Below, one piece after another: positions 14,493 through 23,188 of a stretch of DNA of 64,000 nucleotides. Both the position numbers and the translations under genes were made by a program. A model generated the notes under the pieces. It was given only the letters and a program-made list of their open reading frames with translations, searched no databases and was not told the DNA's origin. This stretch comes from Ruegeria discodermiae (GTDB lineage Bacteria; Pseudomonadota; Alphaproteobacteria; Rhodobacterales; Rhodobacteraceae), in NCBI RefSeq assembly GCF_030758345.1, contig NZ_JAVAMO010000001.1, positions 186,001 through 250,000 of the forward strand, read 5' to 3'. Numbering within the stretch: position 1 is the first letter of the stretch; each line of letters opens with the position of its first letter.

Positions 14493-15389
14493 ATGTCGAA
14501 TTACGCAAATCTACCCGCACCCAGCCCAGAAGGCGGTCTGAACCGCTATATGCAGGAGATTCGCAAGTTTCCCCTGCTGGAACCGGAAGAGGAATATATG
14601 CTCGCCAAGCGGTGGGTCGAAGAGCAGGATACCGAATCCGCCCACAAGATGGTGACCTCGCATCTGCGTCTGGCGGCCAAGATTGCGATGGGATATCGCG
14701 GCTATGGTCTGCCCCAGGCCGAGGTGATTTCCGAGGCCAATGTGGGTCTGATGCAGGCGGTCAAGAAGTTCGACCCCGAAAAGGGTTTCCGCCTTGCGAC
14801 CTATGCCATGTGGTGGATTCGCGCCTCGATCCAGGAATACGTCCTGCGCTCGTGGTCGATGGTCAAGCTGGGGACCACCTCGGCGCAGAAAAAGCTGTTC
14901 TTCAACCTGCGCAAGGCCAAGGCCCGCATCGGCGCGCTGGAAGAGGGGGATCTACGGCCTGAAAACGTGGCACAGATCGCCAGCGACCTGGGCGTGACCG
15001 AAGAAGAAGTGGTCAGCATGAACCGGCGCATGTCCGGTGGCGATGCCTCGCTGAACGCCACGGTGGGTACCGAGGGCGAAGGCTCGATGCAATGGCAGGA
15101 CTGGCTTGAGGATGAAGATGCCGATCAGGCCGGGGATTACGAAGCGCGTGATGAGCTTGAAGCGCGGCGCGAATTGCTGGCCGAGGCGCTGGAGGTGCTC
15201 AATGACAGGGAAAAGGACATTCTGACCCAGCGCCGCCTGATGGATCAGCCGGTCACTCTGGAAGAGTTGAGCAGCCAGTACAATGTCAGCCGCGAGCGCA
15301 TTCGTCAGATCGAGGTGCGCGCCTTTGAGAAACTGCAGAAGAAGATGCGCGAACTGGCCCGCAACAAGGGCATGCTCGCCACCGCCTGA
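14493..15389 (+). CDS. rpoH: RNA polymerase sigma-32 factor
   Basis: A 298-residue heat-shock sigma factor. Region 1.2/2 includes LNRYMQEIRKFPLL and the core-binding/-10 segment EVISEANVGLMQAVKKFDPEKGFRLATYAMWWIRASIQEYVLRSW, where the WWIR motif contacts the -10 element. The RpoH-specific box is QKKLFFNLRKAK. Region 4 ends with SRERIRQIEVRAFEKLQKKM. The start has GGAGGGACAAC upstream. Many Rhodobacteraceae have two RpoH proteins (RpoHI, RpoHII); which one this is cannot be settled by eye. A strong terminator follows. Confidence 0.96.
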   Translation: MSNYANLPAPSPEGGLNRYMQEIRKFPLLEPEEEYMLAKRWVEEQDTESAHKMVTSHLRLAAKIAMGYRGYGLPQAEVISEANVGLMQAVKKFDPEKGFRLATYAMWWIRASIQEYVLRSWSMVKLGTTSAQKKLFFNLRKAKARIGALEEGDLRPENVAQIASDLGVTEEEVVSMNRRMSGGDASLNATVGTEGEGSMQWQDWLEDEDADQAGDYEARDELEARRELLAEALEVLNDREKDILTQRRLMDQPVTLEELSSQYNVSRERIRQIEVRAFEKLQKKMRELARNKGMLATA

Positions 15390-15410
15390 CGCATTGCGCC
15401 GGAACAAAAG

Positions 15411-15437
15411 ACAGCCCGCCGAACCCGGCGGGCTGTT
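15411..15437 (+). terminator. Terminator after rpoH
   Basis: An 11-bp stem ACAGCCCGCCG / CGGCGGGCTGT with a 4-base loop is followed by TTGCGTTT. It lies between the convergent rpoH and fasciclin-RTX genes and may serve both. Confidence 0.75.
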
Positions 15438-15455
15438 GCGTTTCAGATCACAGGA

Positions 15456-16523
15456 TCAGGCAAACAGGAAATCGTCTGCGTCCAGTTGATGAGCGCGTAC
15501 GCCGAAAAGGCTGATCTGGTCGCCATCATCCAACTCGATCACTGTCCGGAAGAACCGGGCGCTGATGTCGTCCTCGATGTCGTGGAAATCGTGAATCCCC
15601 TCATAGCCGGTCAGGTCGATCTTGTCGCTGCCGACGCGGAAATCCAGGATCGTGTCGCGGCCATCGCCGTTTTCAAAGACGAAGCTGTCCTTGCCCCAGC
15701 CGCCGAAGATGTAGTCATTGCCTTCCCCGCCATCGACCACATCCTTGCCGCCGCCGCCGAAGATCTTGTCGTGGCCCTCATCGCCGCGCAGGATGTCCTT
15801 GCCGCGCCCGCCGCCGATCACATCGTTGCCGGTGCCACCAAGCACGATGTCGTTGCCACTGCCGGCCCAGATGATGTCACGCCCGCCATTGCCGTCGATG
15901 AAATCGTTCCCCCGACCGGTGAAGTTGAACGAATTGCCGTCATCATCCAGAATGAAATCGGTATCGGGTTGCGACAGGATGCCTGTCACCGAAACCGGCA
16001 GCAATACGCCATCCAGCACGTGAATGATGCCGTTGGTGGCCTTGATATCGAAGGCGATCAGACCCGGATCCGCAATCCCGTCATCGGCATCCCCCAGACT
16101 GGGCGGCATGCTTTCCAGGTTCAGCGTGACCGCGCCGCCCTGAAGTGTTCCGATCTCGGCGCCGTTGCCCAGCCCGGCCACTGCCTCAAGATCAAAGGCG
16201 CCATTGACCACGTGATAGGTCAGCACATCGGTCAGCAGCGGGATCGGGTCGCCGCCGCCCAGCAACGTCAGGGCTTCGACGATATGGGTCAGCGCGCCAG
16301 CCTCGTCATCGCCGTCAAAACCCAGCGCACTGGCCAGACCGATAAAAGCCGCATCCGTCGGCGCGAAGACGGTCAGCGATGCGGCGTCATCGTTCAGGGC
16401 ATCCGCCAGCCCGGCGGTGATCACGGCCTCTCGCAGCAGATCGAAATCGCCATTGTTATTGTCGAACGTGCCGGGCGCACCGCTGTTGAGTACAATACCG
16501 GTCAATGTTTGTGTCGCGTCCAT
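15456..16523 (-). CDS. Fasciclin (FAS1)-RTX fusion protein
   Basis: The 355-residue protein joins two secreted-protein modules. The N-terminal FAS1 domain (about 5-180) shows SLTVFAPTDAAF and NGIIHVLDGVLLP, the two conserved FAS1 blocks. After a short linker, RTX nonapeptides (about 200-280: GRGNDFIDGNGGRD, GSGNDIVLGGTGNDV) form a calcium-dependent beta-roll. The C terminus (FENGDGRDTILDFRVGSDKIDLTGY) is the usual RTX end region with a type I secretion signal. It has no N-terminal signal peptide, as expected for type I export. A role in adhesion or matrix is inferred from FAS1. No exporter is adjacent. Confidence 0.9.
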   Translation of the reverse strand: MDATQTLTGIVLNSGAPGTFDNNNGDFDLLREAVITAGLADALNDDAASLTVFAPTDAAFIGLASALGFDGDDEAGALTHIVEALTLLGGGDPIPLLTDVLTYHVVNGAFDLEAVAGLGNGAEIGTLQGGAVTLNLESMPPSLGDADDGIADPGLIAFDIKATNGIIHVLDGVLLPVSVTGILSQPDTDFILDDDGNSFNFTGRGNDFIDGNGGRDIIWAGSGNDIVLGGTGNDVIGGGRGKDILRGDEGHDKIFGGGGKDVVDGGEGNDYIFGGWGKDSFVFENGDGRDTILDFRVGSDKIDLTGYEGIHDFHDIEDDISARFFRTVIELDDGDQISLFGVRAHQLDADDFLFA

Positions 16524-16700
16524 GTCTGGGAACCTCCAACCCTGTTTTTCTTCTTCCCTCGCTGCGAAGCGCGCGTGTGAGTGGCGTCTCTGTGCCCGGA
16601 GAAGATGGCAGTGTTACGGCGCGCAAGGCGGGTTGGATCAGCGATGCACAGTACACGAAAGCGTGATCGGCCATCCGGCGCCGATCACGGGCGCGCGAGT

Positions 16701-17816
16701 CTAGGGCAGGGGGGCGGTCTGGTAGAGTTTGACCTTCAACCCGCCATGCGCCACCGGCGGGCCGGGGGGCAGAAAGGGCAGGGCAGTGGCGCGGGCAAGC
16801 CCGCCATCACTGGTGATCACGCCTACACGCCAGCCCTGGAAACGGTCTTTCAGCACCTGTCCAAACGCACCGTAGAGCCCGAAAAGGACTTTCTTGTTGC
16901 CAATCCGCGCCCCGTAGGGCGGGTTGACGATGACGAGGCCGGGCGGCCCCTCGGGCGGTGCGATATCGCTGATGGCGGCCCGGTGAAAGCGGGTGATTGC
17001 GCCGACACCGGCAGCCTCTGAATTGCGTATGCTGTTCGCAATCGCCCCATCATTGCGATCTGATCCGAAAAACCGCGCGTCTGGCGTGCGGGTCGATGCG
17101 GTGTTTCGCATCCTGTCCCATGCCTCGGCATCAAAGCTCGCCAGATGCTGAAAGGCGAAACCGCGGGAACGTCCCGCTGCTAGCCCGGTGGCAATCTCTG
17201 CGGCCTCCAGCACAAACGTGCCCGAGCCACACATCGGGTCATAGACCGTCTCGTGGCCGTCAAAGCCGCATTGGCAGAGAAACATCGCCGCCATGGTCTC
17301 GCGCATCGGGGCTTTTCCGACCGCAGGTTTGTGGCCCCGTTTGTGCAAACTTTCGCCGGACGTATCGAGGCTAATGGCGCAAAGATCATCCTCGATCCGG
17401 ACCTTCACGACCAGATCGGCTTTGGGATCGATCGTTGCGCCCAGCACCTCTGACAACGCCCGTTCGATCCGCTGTGCGGCGGCCTTGGCATGGTAGATTT
17501 TCGACTTGCGGCAAGTCACCTCGACCCGCAGCGGCACATCAGCGCGCAGGGTGTCGGCCCAGGGAAACTTGCGCGCCCGCTTGTCGAGCTGTGCCAGATG
17601 GAAGGCGCGGAAGGCACCGATGCGCACCAAGACGCGGGTGGCCCCGCGCAGCCACAGATTGGCACGCCAGATATCGGTCCAATGCCCCTGCATGGTCACG
17701 CCACCGGGCGAGACGACCGGGGCGTCGAACCCCAGCGCACGGGCTTCTTCGGCCAGCGGCTGTTCCAGCCCCGGCGTGACCACCAGAAAAATTTCGAAAG
17801 GCTCACTCTTGTCCAT
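16701..17816 (-). CDS. THUMP-domain class I SAM-dependent RNA methyltransferase (RlmL-like)
   Basis: This protein probably methylates a guanosine of 23S rRNA. The N-terminal half holds the ferredoxin-like and THUMP RNA-binding modules (about 1-160, ending VKVRIEDDLCAISLDTSGESLHKRGHK). The methyltransferase half has the SAM loop DPMCGSGTFVLEAA and the catalytic IVNPPYG. At 371 residues it matches the single-enzyme RlmL form, not the RlmKL fusion of gammaproteobacteria. It is divergent from the DksA-type gene. Confidence 0.9.
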   Translation of the reverse strand: MDKSEPFEIFLVVTPGLEQPLAEEARALGFDAPVVSPGGVTMQGHWTDIWRANLWLRGATRVLVRIGAFRAFHLAQLDKRARKFPWADTLRADVPLRVEVTCRKSKIYHAKAAAQRIERALSEVLGATIDPKADLVVKVRIEDDLCAISLDTSGESLHKRGHKPAVGKAPMRETMAAMFLCQCGFDGHETVYDPMCGSGTFVLEAAEIATGLAAGRSRGFAFQHLASFDAEAWDRMRNTASTRTPDARFFGSDRNDGAIANSIRNSEAAGVGAITRFHRAAISDIAPPEGPPGLVIVNPPYGARIGNKKVLFGLYGAFGQVLKDRFQGWRVGVITSDGGLARATALPFLPPGPPVAHGGLKVKLYQTAPLP

Positions 17817-17913
17817 CCGCCCTGCTTAAAGCGATTGCCAGGCGGGTACGACCGCTTTCTGGCTCTCTACGGGGATTGCGGCTATGATGCCTAACCTGCA
17901 ACGGAGGTTTGAT

Positions 17914-18183
17914 ATGGCGGGCGGATGGGCGCGCGACGGCGCGGTGAGCGAACAGATCGAGGCCTCGATTTCGGACGAACTGGCACGGATGAAAGCGGCC
18001 AAGCGCCCCGTTGGCGACAGCCTGACCCATTGCGCCGATTGCGAAGAGCCCATTCCCGAAGCCCGGCGGCAGGCAATACCGGGTGTCAAGCTCTGTATCG
18101 AGTGCCAGCAGGACCGGGATGTGGCCTTCAAACCGCGTGCGGGGATCAACAGGCGCGGCTCGAAGGACAGCCAGTTGAAATAG
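17914..18183 (+). CDS. DksA/TraR-type C4 zinc-finger protein
   Basis: An 89-residue protein with one C4 zinc finger, CADCEEPIPEARR followed by CIEC, the signature of the DksA/TraR family. It lacks the long coiled coil with the paired acidic tip of true DksA, so action in the RNA polymerase secondary channel is uncertain. GGAGG lies 7 bases before the ATG at 17914, which rules out the upstream in-frame ATG at 17884. It is divergent from the RlmL-like gene. Confidence 0.82.
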   Translation: MAGGWARDGAVSEQIEASISDELARMKAAKRPVGDSLTHCADCEEPIPEARRQAIPGVKLCIECQQDRDVAFKPRAGINRRGSKDSQLK

Positions 18184-18335
18184 ATCTTTCCGGTCGCCCG
18201 GAAGCGCGGGTGGCCCCCCGAAGTTGTTAGTCATGGCAAGCAGAACCCCCCTGGTCGCGACGCCGTAAGCCTGTGATTTCGACGGACCTGCGCAGGCGTT
18301 TGCGCTTCCTGCGATGGATGGCGGGATTTGCTTGC

Positions 18336-19268
18336 CTATCGCCCCTGCCGGGCGAGAACCTCTCGCGCCAGGGTGACGGCGTGTTCAGCTGGCGAGGCTG
18401 GTGTCTTGCCGAAATCGAGATTGTCCGGCGAAATAGCGTGGATAAGCTCGGTAAAGCCCGAGGCCGCGGGAGACGGCGCAATTTCCAATGCATCCGCGCG
18501 CCCTTCGTAGAAACTCGCCAGCCGCGTGTTGTAGCGATAGAGATTCACAAGAATCTGCACGAGGAATATTATCAGCAGCATGGCACCTACCCGTGTGCTC
18601 AGGGTCGAGACCAGCAGCGTCGTTTGAACCTGATCTGACTGGTTCGCCGCGTTTTCCAGAACGTCACCGAAGGTGGCAGCGATCTGGGCGCGCATATCTT
18701 CGTTCAGCGTTTTCAGCAGTGTCACGGTCTCGTTCATCACGAGTGTGCTTGTGCGGGTGAGGTCGGCCAAACTTGCGGCAGTAAGCTGTGAATCCTCGAG
18801 CACGAATGTGAGTCTTTTGCCAACCTCAGCAATTTCTGTGCGAAGGGCTTCTGCGGTCGCCTTGACCTCTCCCTCGGCTTCGCTCGCGAATGGTCCGTTG
18901 ATCGAGATAATGACCCCATCTGCGACAAGTTCCTCAACCGCAGTAAGGGTGCCGGTAAAGTCATTGAAAACAAGCCGCATTTCCGATGACATCTGACCAA
19001 AGGCTCCTAGTGTTTGTATCAACTCCGGTTGCAGTTCTTGCATCGTCGACGAAATCGTCTCGGTGCCGCGCGACAGCCGGTCCAGCGTGATATTGGCCTC
19101 GCGGGAGGCGATTTCGCCCGCAAAGACGAACAGATACATACCGCCGCTGATGGCCACCAGGATCAGCATAAGCGAGATGGTCGCAGAGATTCGCAACCTG
19201 CGGGCACGTTTCCGAAAACGCTCGATCACCTCACTGGTTTCGATTTGCGCTGTTGCTGCACCTTCCAT
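18336..19268 (-). CDS. Unknown protein with two transmembrane segments and a long periplasmic helical region
   Basis: I do not recognise this 310-residue protein. It has an N-terminal cytoplasmic stretch, TM1 (about 30-50, ISATISLMLILVAISGGMYLFVFAG), then about 170 mostly helical residues rich in T/E/S/L heptads (ITLDRLSRGTETISSTMQEL, TSTLVMNETVTLLKTLNEDM). TM2 follows (about 228-248, VGAMLLIIFLVQILVNLY), then a cytoplasmic tail. The topology resembles a chemoreceptor sensor half without HAMP or signalling domains. GGAG 8 bases before the ATG ending at 19268 sets the start. The next gene downstream is divergent in function (none obvious), so context gives no clue. Confidence 0.75.
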   Translation of the reverse strand: MEGAATAQIETSEVIERFRKRARRLRISATISLMLILVAISGGMYLFVFAGEIASREANITLDRLSRGTETISSTMQELQPELIQTLGAFGQMSSEMRLVFNDFTGTLTAVEELVADGVIISINGPFASEAEGEVKATAEALRTEIAEVGKRLTFVLEDSQLTAASLADLTRTSTLVMNETVTLLKTLNEDMRAQIAATFGDVLENAANQSDQVQTTLLVSTLSTRVGAMLLIIFLVQILVNLYRYNTRLASFYEGRADALEIAPSPAASGFTELIHAISPDNLDFGKTPASPAEHAVTLAREVLARQGR

Positions 19269-19347
19269 ACCCGAATCTCCATAAGCAAGATCACGGGTTA
19301 ACACTAACTCCCGGCGAGGATTGCGCAATCGACGGCAGAGGCGTGCC

Positions 19348-21168
19348 CTAGCTCTCCATCGTCTCCAGCTCGTCGATCATCTCCGAGATCATGCTCAGCC
19401 CCTTGTCCCAGAACTTGGGGTCGCTGGCATCGAGCCCGAATGGGGCCAGAAGTTCCTTGTGATGCTTGGAGCCACCGGCTTTCAGCATGTCGAAATACTT
19501 TTCCTCGAAGCCTTCAGCACCATCGGCATAGACCGAGTAAAGCGCGTTCACCAACCCGTCGCCAAACGCATAGGCATAGACGTAGAAGGGCGAGTGGACG
19601 AAATGGGGGATATAGGCCCAGAAGGTCTCATAGCCTTCCATGAACTCGAACGCAGGCCCAAGCGATTCCGCCTGCACTGACATCCACAGCGCGTTGATGT
19701 CATCGGGCGTCAGTTCTCCTTCGCGCCGCGCGGCGTGCAGCTTGCATTCGAAATCATAGAACGCGATCTGGCGGATCACCGTGTTGATCATGTCCTCGAC
19801 CTTGCCCGCCAGCAGGATCTTGCGCTGCTCGGCGCTTTCCGCTGCATCCAGCATCTTGCGGAAGGTCAGCATCTCGCCAAAGACGCTTGCGGTTTCGGCC
19901 AGCGTCAGCGGGGTCGAAGACAGCATCTCGCCCTGATCTGCAGCCAGCACCTGATGCACGCCATGGCCAAGCTCATGGGCAAGCGTCATCACGTCACGCG
20001 GTTTGCCCAGATAGTTGAGCATCACATAGGGGTGCACCCCTGTCACCGTGGGATGGGCAAACGCGCCGGGCGCCTTGCCGGGCTTCACGGCGGCGTCGAT
20101 CCAGCCCCTGGAAAAGAAGGGAGCAGCCAGCTCGCCCATGCGGGGGTCGAAGGCCTCATAGGCATCCATGACCGTTTTCTCGGCCTGCGCCCAGTTGACG
20201 ATGCGTGTATCTTCCATCGGCAGCGGTGCGTTGCGGTCCCAGACCTGCATCACATCAAGCCCCAGCCATTTCCGCTTGAGCTCATAATAGCGGTGGCTGA
20301 GCTTGGGGTAGGCGGCCACAACCGCCTCGCGCAGCGCCTCGACCACTTCGGGTTCCACATCATTCGACAGGTGCCGCCCGGTCTGCGCAGTCGGCATCCC
20401 ACGCCAGCGATCAACGATTTCCTTTTCCTTGGACTGGGTGTTGTGCACACGGGCGAAGGTCTTGATGTTCTCGCCAAAGACCCGCGCCAACTCGCGGCTG
20501 GCGGCCTCGCGCTTGGACCGATCCTGTTCGGTCAGCAGGTTGAGCGTGCCTTCGATGTTCAGCTCTTCCCCATCAACGGTGAAGCTGAGCCCGGCGATGG
20601 TCTCATCGAAAAGCCGCTCCCAGGCGTCACCGACAACGCCGAGATCATGCAGAAATTTCTCAAGCTCGTCGCTCAACTGATAAGGCTTCATCGCGCGGAT
20701 GCGGCGGAAGACGGGCGCGTAACGGGCCAGATCGGCGTTCTGCTCCAATAGCTCCTTCAGGTGGTCATCCTCCAGCCGGTTCAGTTCCAGCGTGAAAAAG
20801 ACCAGCGGGGTTGTGAATATGGTGATTTTCTCCTGGCAATCGGACATGAACTTGGCCCGGTCGGCATCGGTGGTCAGCTGGTAATAGCGCAGGCCCGCAA
20901 AGGACATGATGCGGCCCGCAATGGCGCTGATCTTTTCGTTGCGCTGAACGCAGGTCAGCAGGCCTGCCGCATCCAGATCGCCGAGCTTGCCCTCATAATC
21001 GGCGGCAAATGACGCGCATTCCCCTTCCAGCCAGTCCAGGTCGCGGGCCAGTTCCGGGGCGTCCTCACCGGTGTAAAGATCGCTCAGGTCCCATTCCGGC
21101 AGATTGCCGAGATTGTCGGTGCCTCCGGTGGCATTGGCGTCATGAACGGGAAAGGGAAGGTTGAGCAT
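19348..21168 (-). CDS. pepF: M3-family oligoendopeptidase F
   Basis: A cytoplasmic zinc metallopeptidase of 606 residues that cuts short peptides. The catalytic motif HELGHGVHQ (HEXXH, about residue 395) is followed by a downstream Glu in LAETASVFGEML as the third zinc ligand, typical of M3 peptidases. The N-terminal all-helical region (GNLPEWDLSDLYTGED through the long helices) closes over the active-site channel. Length and domain order are normal. It is a single gene between the unknown two-TM protein and a lipase-type hydrolase. Confidence 0.94.
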   Translation of the reverse strand: MLNLPFPVHDANATGGTDNLGNLPEWDLSDLYTGEDAPELARDLDWLEGECASFAADYEGKLGDLDAAGLLTCVQRNEKISAIAGRIMSFAGLRYYQLTTDADRAKFMSDCQEKITIFTTPLVFFTLELNRLEDDHLKELLEQNADLARYAPVFRRIRAMKPYQLSDELEKFLHDLGVVGDAWERLFDETIAGLSFTVDGEELNIEGTLNLLTEQDRSKREAASRELARVFGENIKTFARVHNTQSKEKEIVDRWRGMPTAQTGRHLSNDVEPEVVEALREAVVAAYPKLSHRYYELKRKWLGLDVMQVWDRNAPLPMEDTRIVNWAQAEKTVMDAYEAFDPRMGELAAPFFSRGWIDAAVKPGKAPGAFAHPTVTGVHPYVMLNYLGKPRDVMTLAHELGHGVHQVLAADQGEMLSSTPLTLAETASVFGEMLTFRKMLDAAESAEQRKILLAGKVEDMINTVIRQIAFYDFECKLHAARREGELTPDDINALWMSVQAESLGPAFEFMEGYETFWAYIPHFVHSPFYVYAYAFGDGLVNALYSVYADGAEGFEEKYFDMLKAGGSKHHKELLAPFGLDASDPKFWDKGLSMISEMIDELETMES

Positions 21169-21264
21169 ATCTGGGCCTCACATGGTGCTTTCCCAGACAT
21201 CTAGTTGCCGGGTCCGGCGATCACAAGGCGGATCGCCGCAACCATGTCCAATGTGAAGAAGTGT

Positions 21265-22230
21265 TCAGGCGCTGAGCGCGGACTGGGTGGAATTGGCCGC
21301 AAAGAAATTGGCGAGGCGTTCGTAGACCGGGCCGCGAACCTCGGGCGCTTCCATCAGAACTTCGTGCTCGCCATCAGGGATTTCGATCAGCTCGCCCTTG
21401 GGCCAGCCCGCCATGCGCGCCCTTATCGCCTTACGGTCGACGATCTGTTCATGGCTGCCAAGTACGGTGATGCAGGGCATATCGGGTGCGGGGCGTTCGG
21501 ACAGGTCCTGGCACTCATTCAGCGCCTCGCGCAGCCAGATGGTCGAGGGCGCGCCCAGCGACAATTCGGGATGCGCGCGCAACTGATCCTTCATCATCTC
21601 GAACATGGCCGGATCGCGGGTCAGCACGTTGCCCTCGAAAGGTTGCGAGATGACATAGCTGTCCAGCGTTGTGGTTGGCGGGATCTTGTGGCCCAGACCC
21701 ACTTTCGGCCCCCAATAGGCGGTCACCCAACTGAGCGGCTTCATCACCGGCGTAAAAAAGATGCCCCACATCGGCCCGGTAAAGGCGCAGCTGGCAATAT
21801 CCGTGCCCTCATAGATGGCCCGCAGCCCGATCGCACCGCCCATGGAGTGGCCGATGATATGATAAGGGCGCGGCAAATCCAGCGCGGCGGCGGCGTCAAA
21901 GACCGCCCGGACATCGTGCTGGTAATCCATGAACTGCTCTACATGGCCGACACGGCGATCATCAAGCGGCCTGTCGGCCAGCCCCTGTCCACGCCAGTCA
22001 AGGGCCAGAAAGGCGAACCCGCGTGAGGTGAACTCGCGCGCGCCATCCCCGTATTTTTCGACATATTCCGTGCGACCGGGAAACATCAGGACAGTGCCTT
22101 GCGCCTCACCCTCGGGTTTCCAATACCCGATGCGAATGCGGACATCGTCGCTGGTGGTCAGCCAATGCGCAAGGCCTCCGGTCGGACCGCCAGCCACATC
22201 TTCAAAAAGGGGGGCCGGCGACATCTCCAT
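21265..22230 (-). CDS. Alpha/beta hydrolase, lysophospholipase (PldB) type
   Basis: A 321-residue serine hydrolase. The nucleophile elbow is GHSMGG (Ser about residue 120). The lid/core shows TEYVEKYGDGAREFTSRGFAFLALDWRGQGLADRP. The acid and His of the triad are likely the Asp of QIVDRKAI and the His of DGEHEVLME near the C terminus. The substrate is probably a monoacylglycerol or lysophospholipid, by family resemblance. Its ATG shares one base with the stop of the upstream SCP2 gene (TGATG), so the two are cotranslated. Confidence 0.88.
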   Translation of the reverse strand: MEMSPAPLFEDVAGGPTGGLAHWLTTSDDVRIRIGYWKPEGEAQGTVLMFPGRTEYVEKYGDGAREFTSRGFAFLALDWRGQGLADRPLDDRRVGHVEQFMDYQHDVRAVFDAAAALDLPRPYHIIGHSMGGAIGLRAIYEGTDIASCAFTGPMWGIFFTPVMKPLSWVTAYWGPKVGLGHKIPPTTTLDSYVISQPFEGNVLTRDPAMFEMMKDQLRAHPELSLGAPSTIWLREALNECQDLSERPAPDMPCITVLGSHEQIVDRKAIRARMAGWPKGELIEIPDGEHEVLMEAPEVRGPVYERLANFFAANSTQSALSA

Positions 22231-22520
22231 CAGGCCAGCACCGAGGCAAGCTGCATGGCAAGGCTCATGTCACCATCAACGGTCAGACGGCCGGACATGA
22301 ATGCGCCCGTTGGGTCGAGCTCGCCACCAATGATCTGCTGGAACGTCTCGGCATCCGCGCTCAGGGTCACATCGGCATCGTCATCGCCAACACGGGCGCC
22401 GCTGCTGTCCAGCATGATCGCGCCCAGATCTGCAACGTCGAATTTCGCGGTCGCGGAAAACGCCCCCCCGGAAAGTTTTTCATTCAGGGCGCTGACGGCC
22501 TGGTCAAGTAGTTCGCTCAT
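22230..22520 (-). CDS. SCP2 sterol/lipid-binding domain protein
   Basis: A 96-residue single-domain SCP2 protein, which binds acyl-lipids in a hydrophobic tunnel. The hallmark is the C-terminal part DVTLSADAETFQQIIGGELDPTGAFMSGRLTVDGD. It is coupled to the lysophospholipase-like hydrolase, so it may present or buffer the lipid substrate; that link is inference from the overlap. A TPR gene starts on the opposite strand about 70 bases away. Confidence 0.88.
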   Translation of the reverse strand: MSELLDQAVSALNEKLSGGAFSATAKFDVADLGAIMLDSSGARVGDDDADVTLSADAETFQQIIGGELDPTGAFMSGRLTVDGDMSLAMQLASVLA

Positions 22521-22590
22521 GGTCTTCCTCTATCTTGCGCCGGTCTGGTGATTGGACATTGTGACGGGCGACGCTACAGTGACCCGTGTT

Positions 22591-23160
22591 ATGACCATTG
22601 CATACCCCATTCTCAAAGATATCGTGGCGGCAACCTTCGTCATAGTGATGTTTTCCGGGTCTGGACATTCCCAGCAGGCCGATATCAACGACGAATCGCA
22701 GCTTTTGGCCGCTCTGGCGCTGGCCGACGAGTCGCAGGCCCGCCGCCTGAACCGGCAATTGCAGTCGCTGTGGTCGAAATCCGGCTCCCCCTCGGCCGAC
22801 CTGCTGCTTCAGCGCGGGCGCGATGCGCTGGAGGCCGATGACATCGAGGCGGCAATCGAACATCTGACCGCACTGACCGATCATGCGCCGGATTTCGCCG
22901 AAGCCTGGCACGCACGCGCCTCGGCCTATTTCGCCGCGGATCTGCTCGGACCGGCAGTGGCCGATCTGGAGCGGGCGCTGGCGCTGAACCCCAACCAATA
23001 TGACGCGATCTTCGGGCTGGGGCTGATCTTTGAGGCGCTGAACCGCCCGGAACAGGCCTATCAGGCCTATGAGCGCGCGCTGGCTATACATCCCCATCAC
23101 GAGCAAGTAACCAATGCCATGAATCGGCTGCAATCCCGCGTTGAGGGGCAGTCACTCTGA
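22591..23160 (+). CDS. Exported tetratricopeptide-repeat protein
   Basis: A protein of about 189 residues with an N-terminal signal-like segment (ILKDIVAATFVIVMFSGSGHSQ). Two to three TPR units follow: LLLQRGRDALEADDIEAAIEHL, AEAWHARASAYFAADLLGPAV and AIFGLGLIFEALNRPEQAY, the last ending YERALAIHPHH. TPRs mediate protein-protein contacts; the partner is unknown. The start is uncertain: ATG 22591 is preferred, with GTG 22579 and TTG 22552 in frame. It reads toward the helicase gene, 28 bases away. Confidence 0.8.
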   Translation: MTIAYPILKDIVAATFVIVMFSGSGHSQQADINDESQLLAALALADESQARRLNRQLQSLWSKSGSPSADLLLQRGRDALEADDIEAAIEHLTALTDHAPDFAEAWHARASAYFAADLLGPAVADLERALALNPNQYDAIFGLGLIFEALNRPEQAYQAYERALAIHPHHEQVTNAMNRLQSRVEGQSL

Positions 23161-23188
23161 AGCCCGGTGAACCGGGCAGGGGGCGAAG

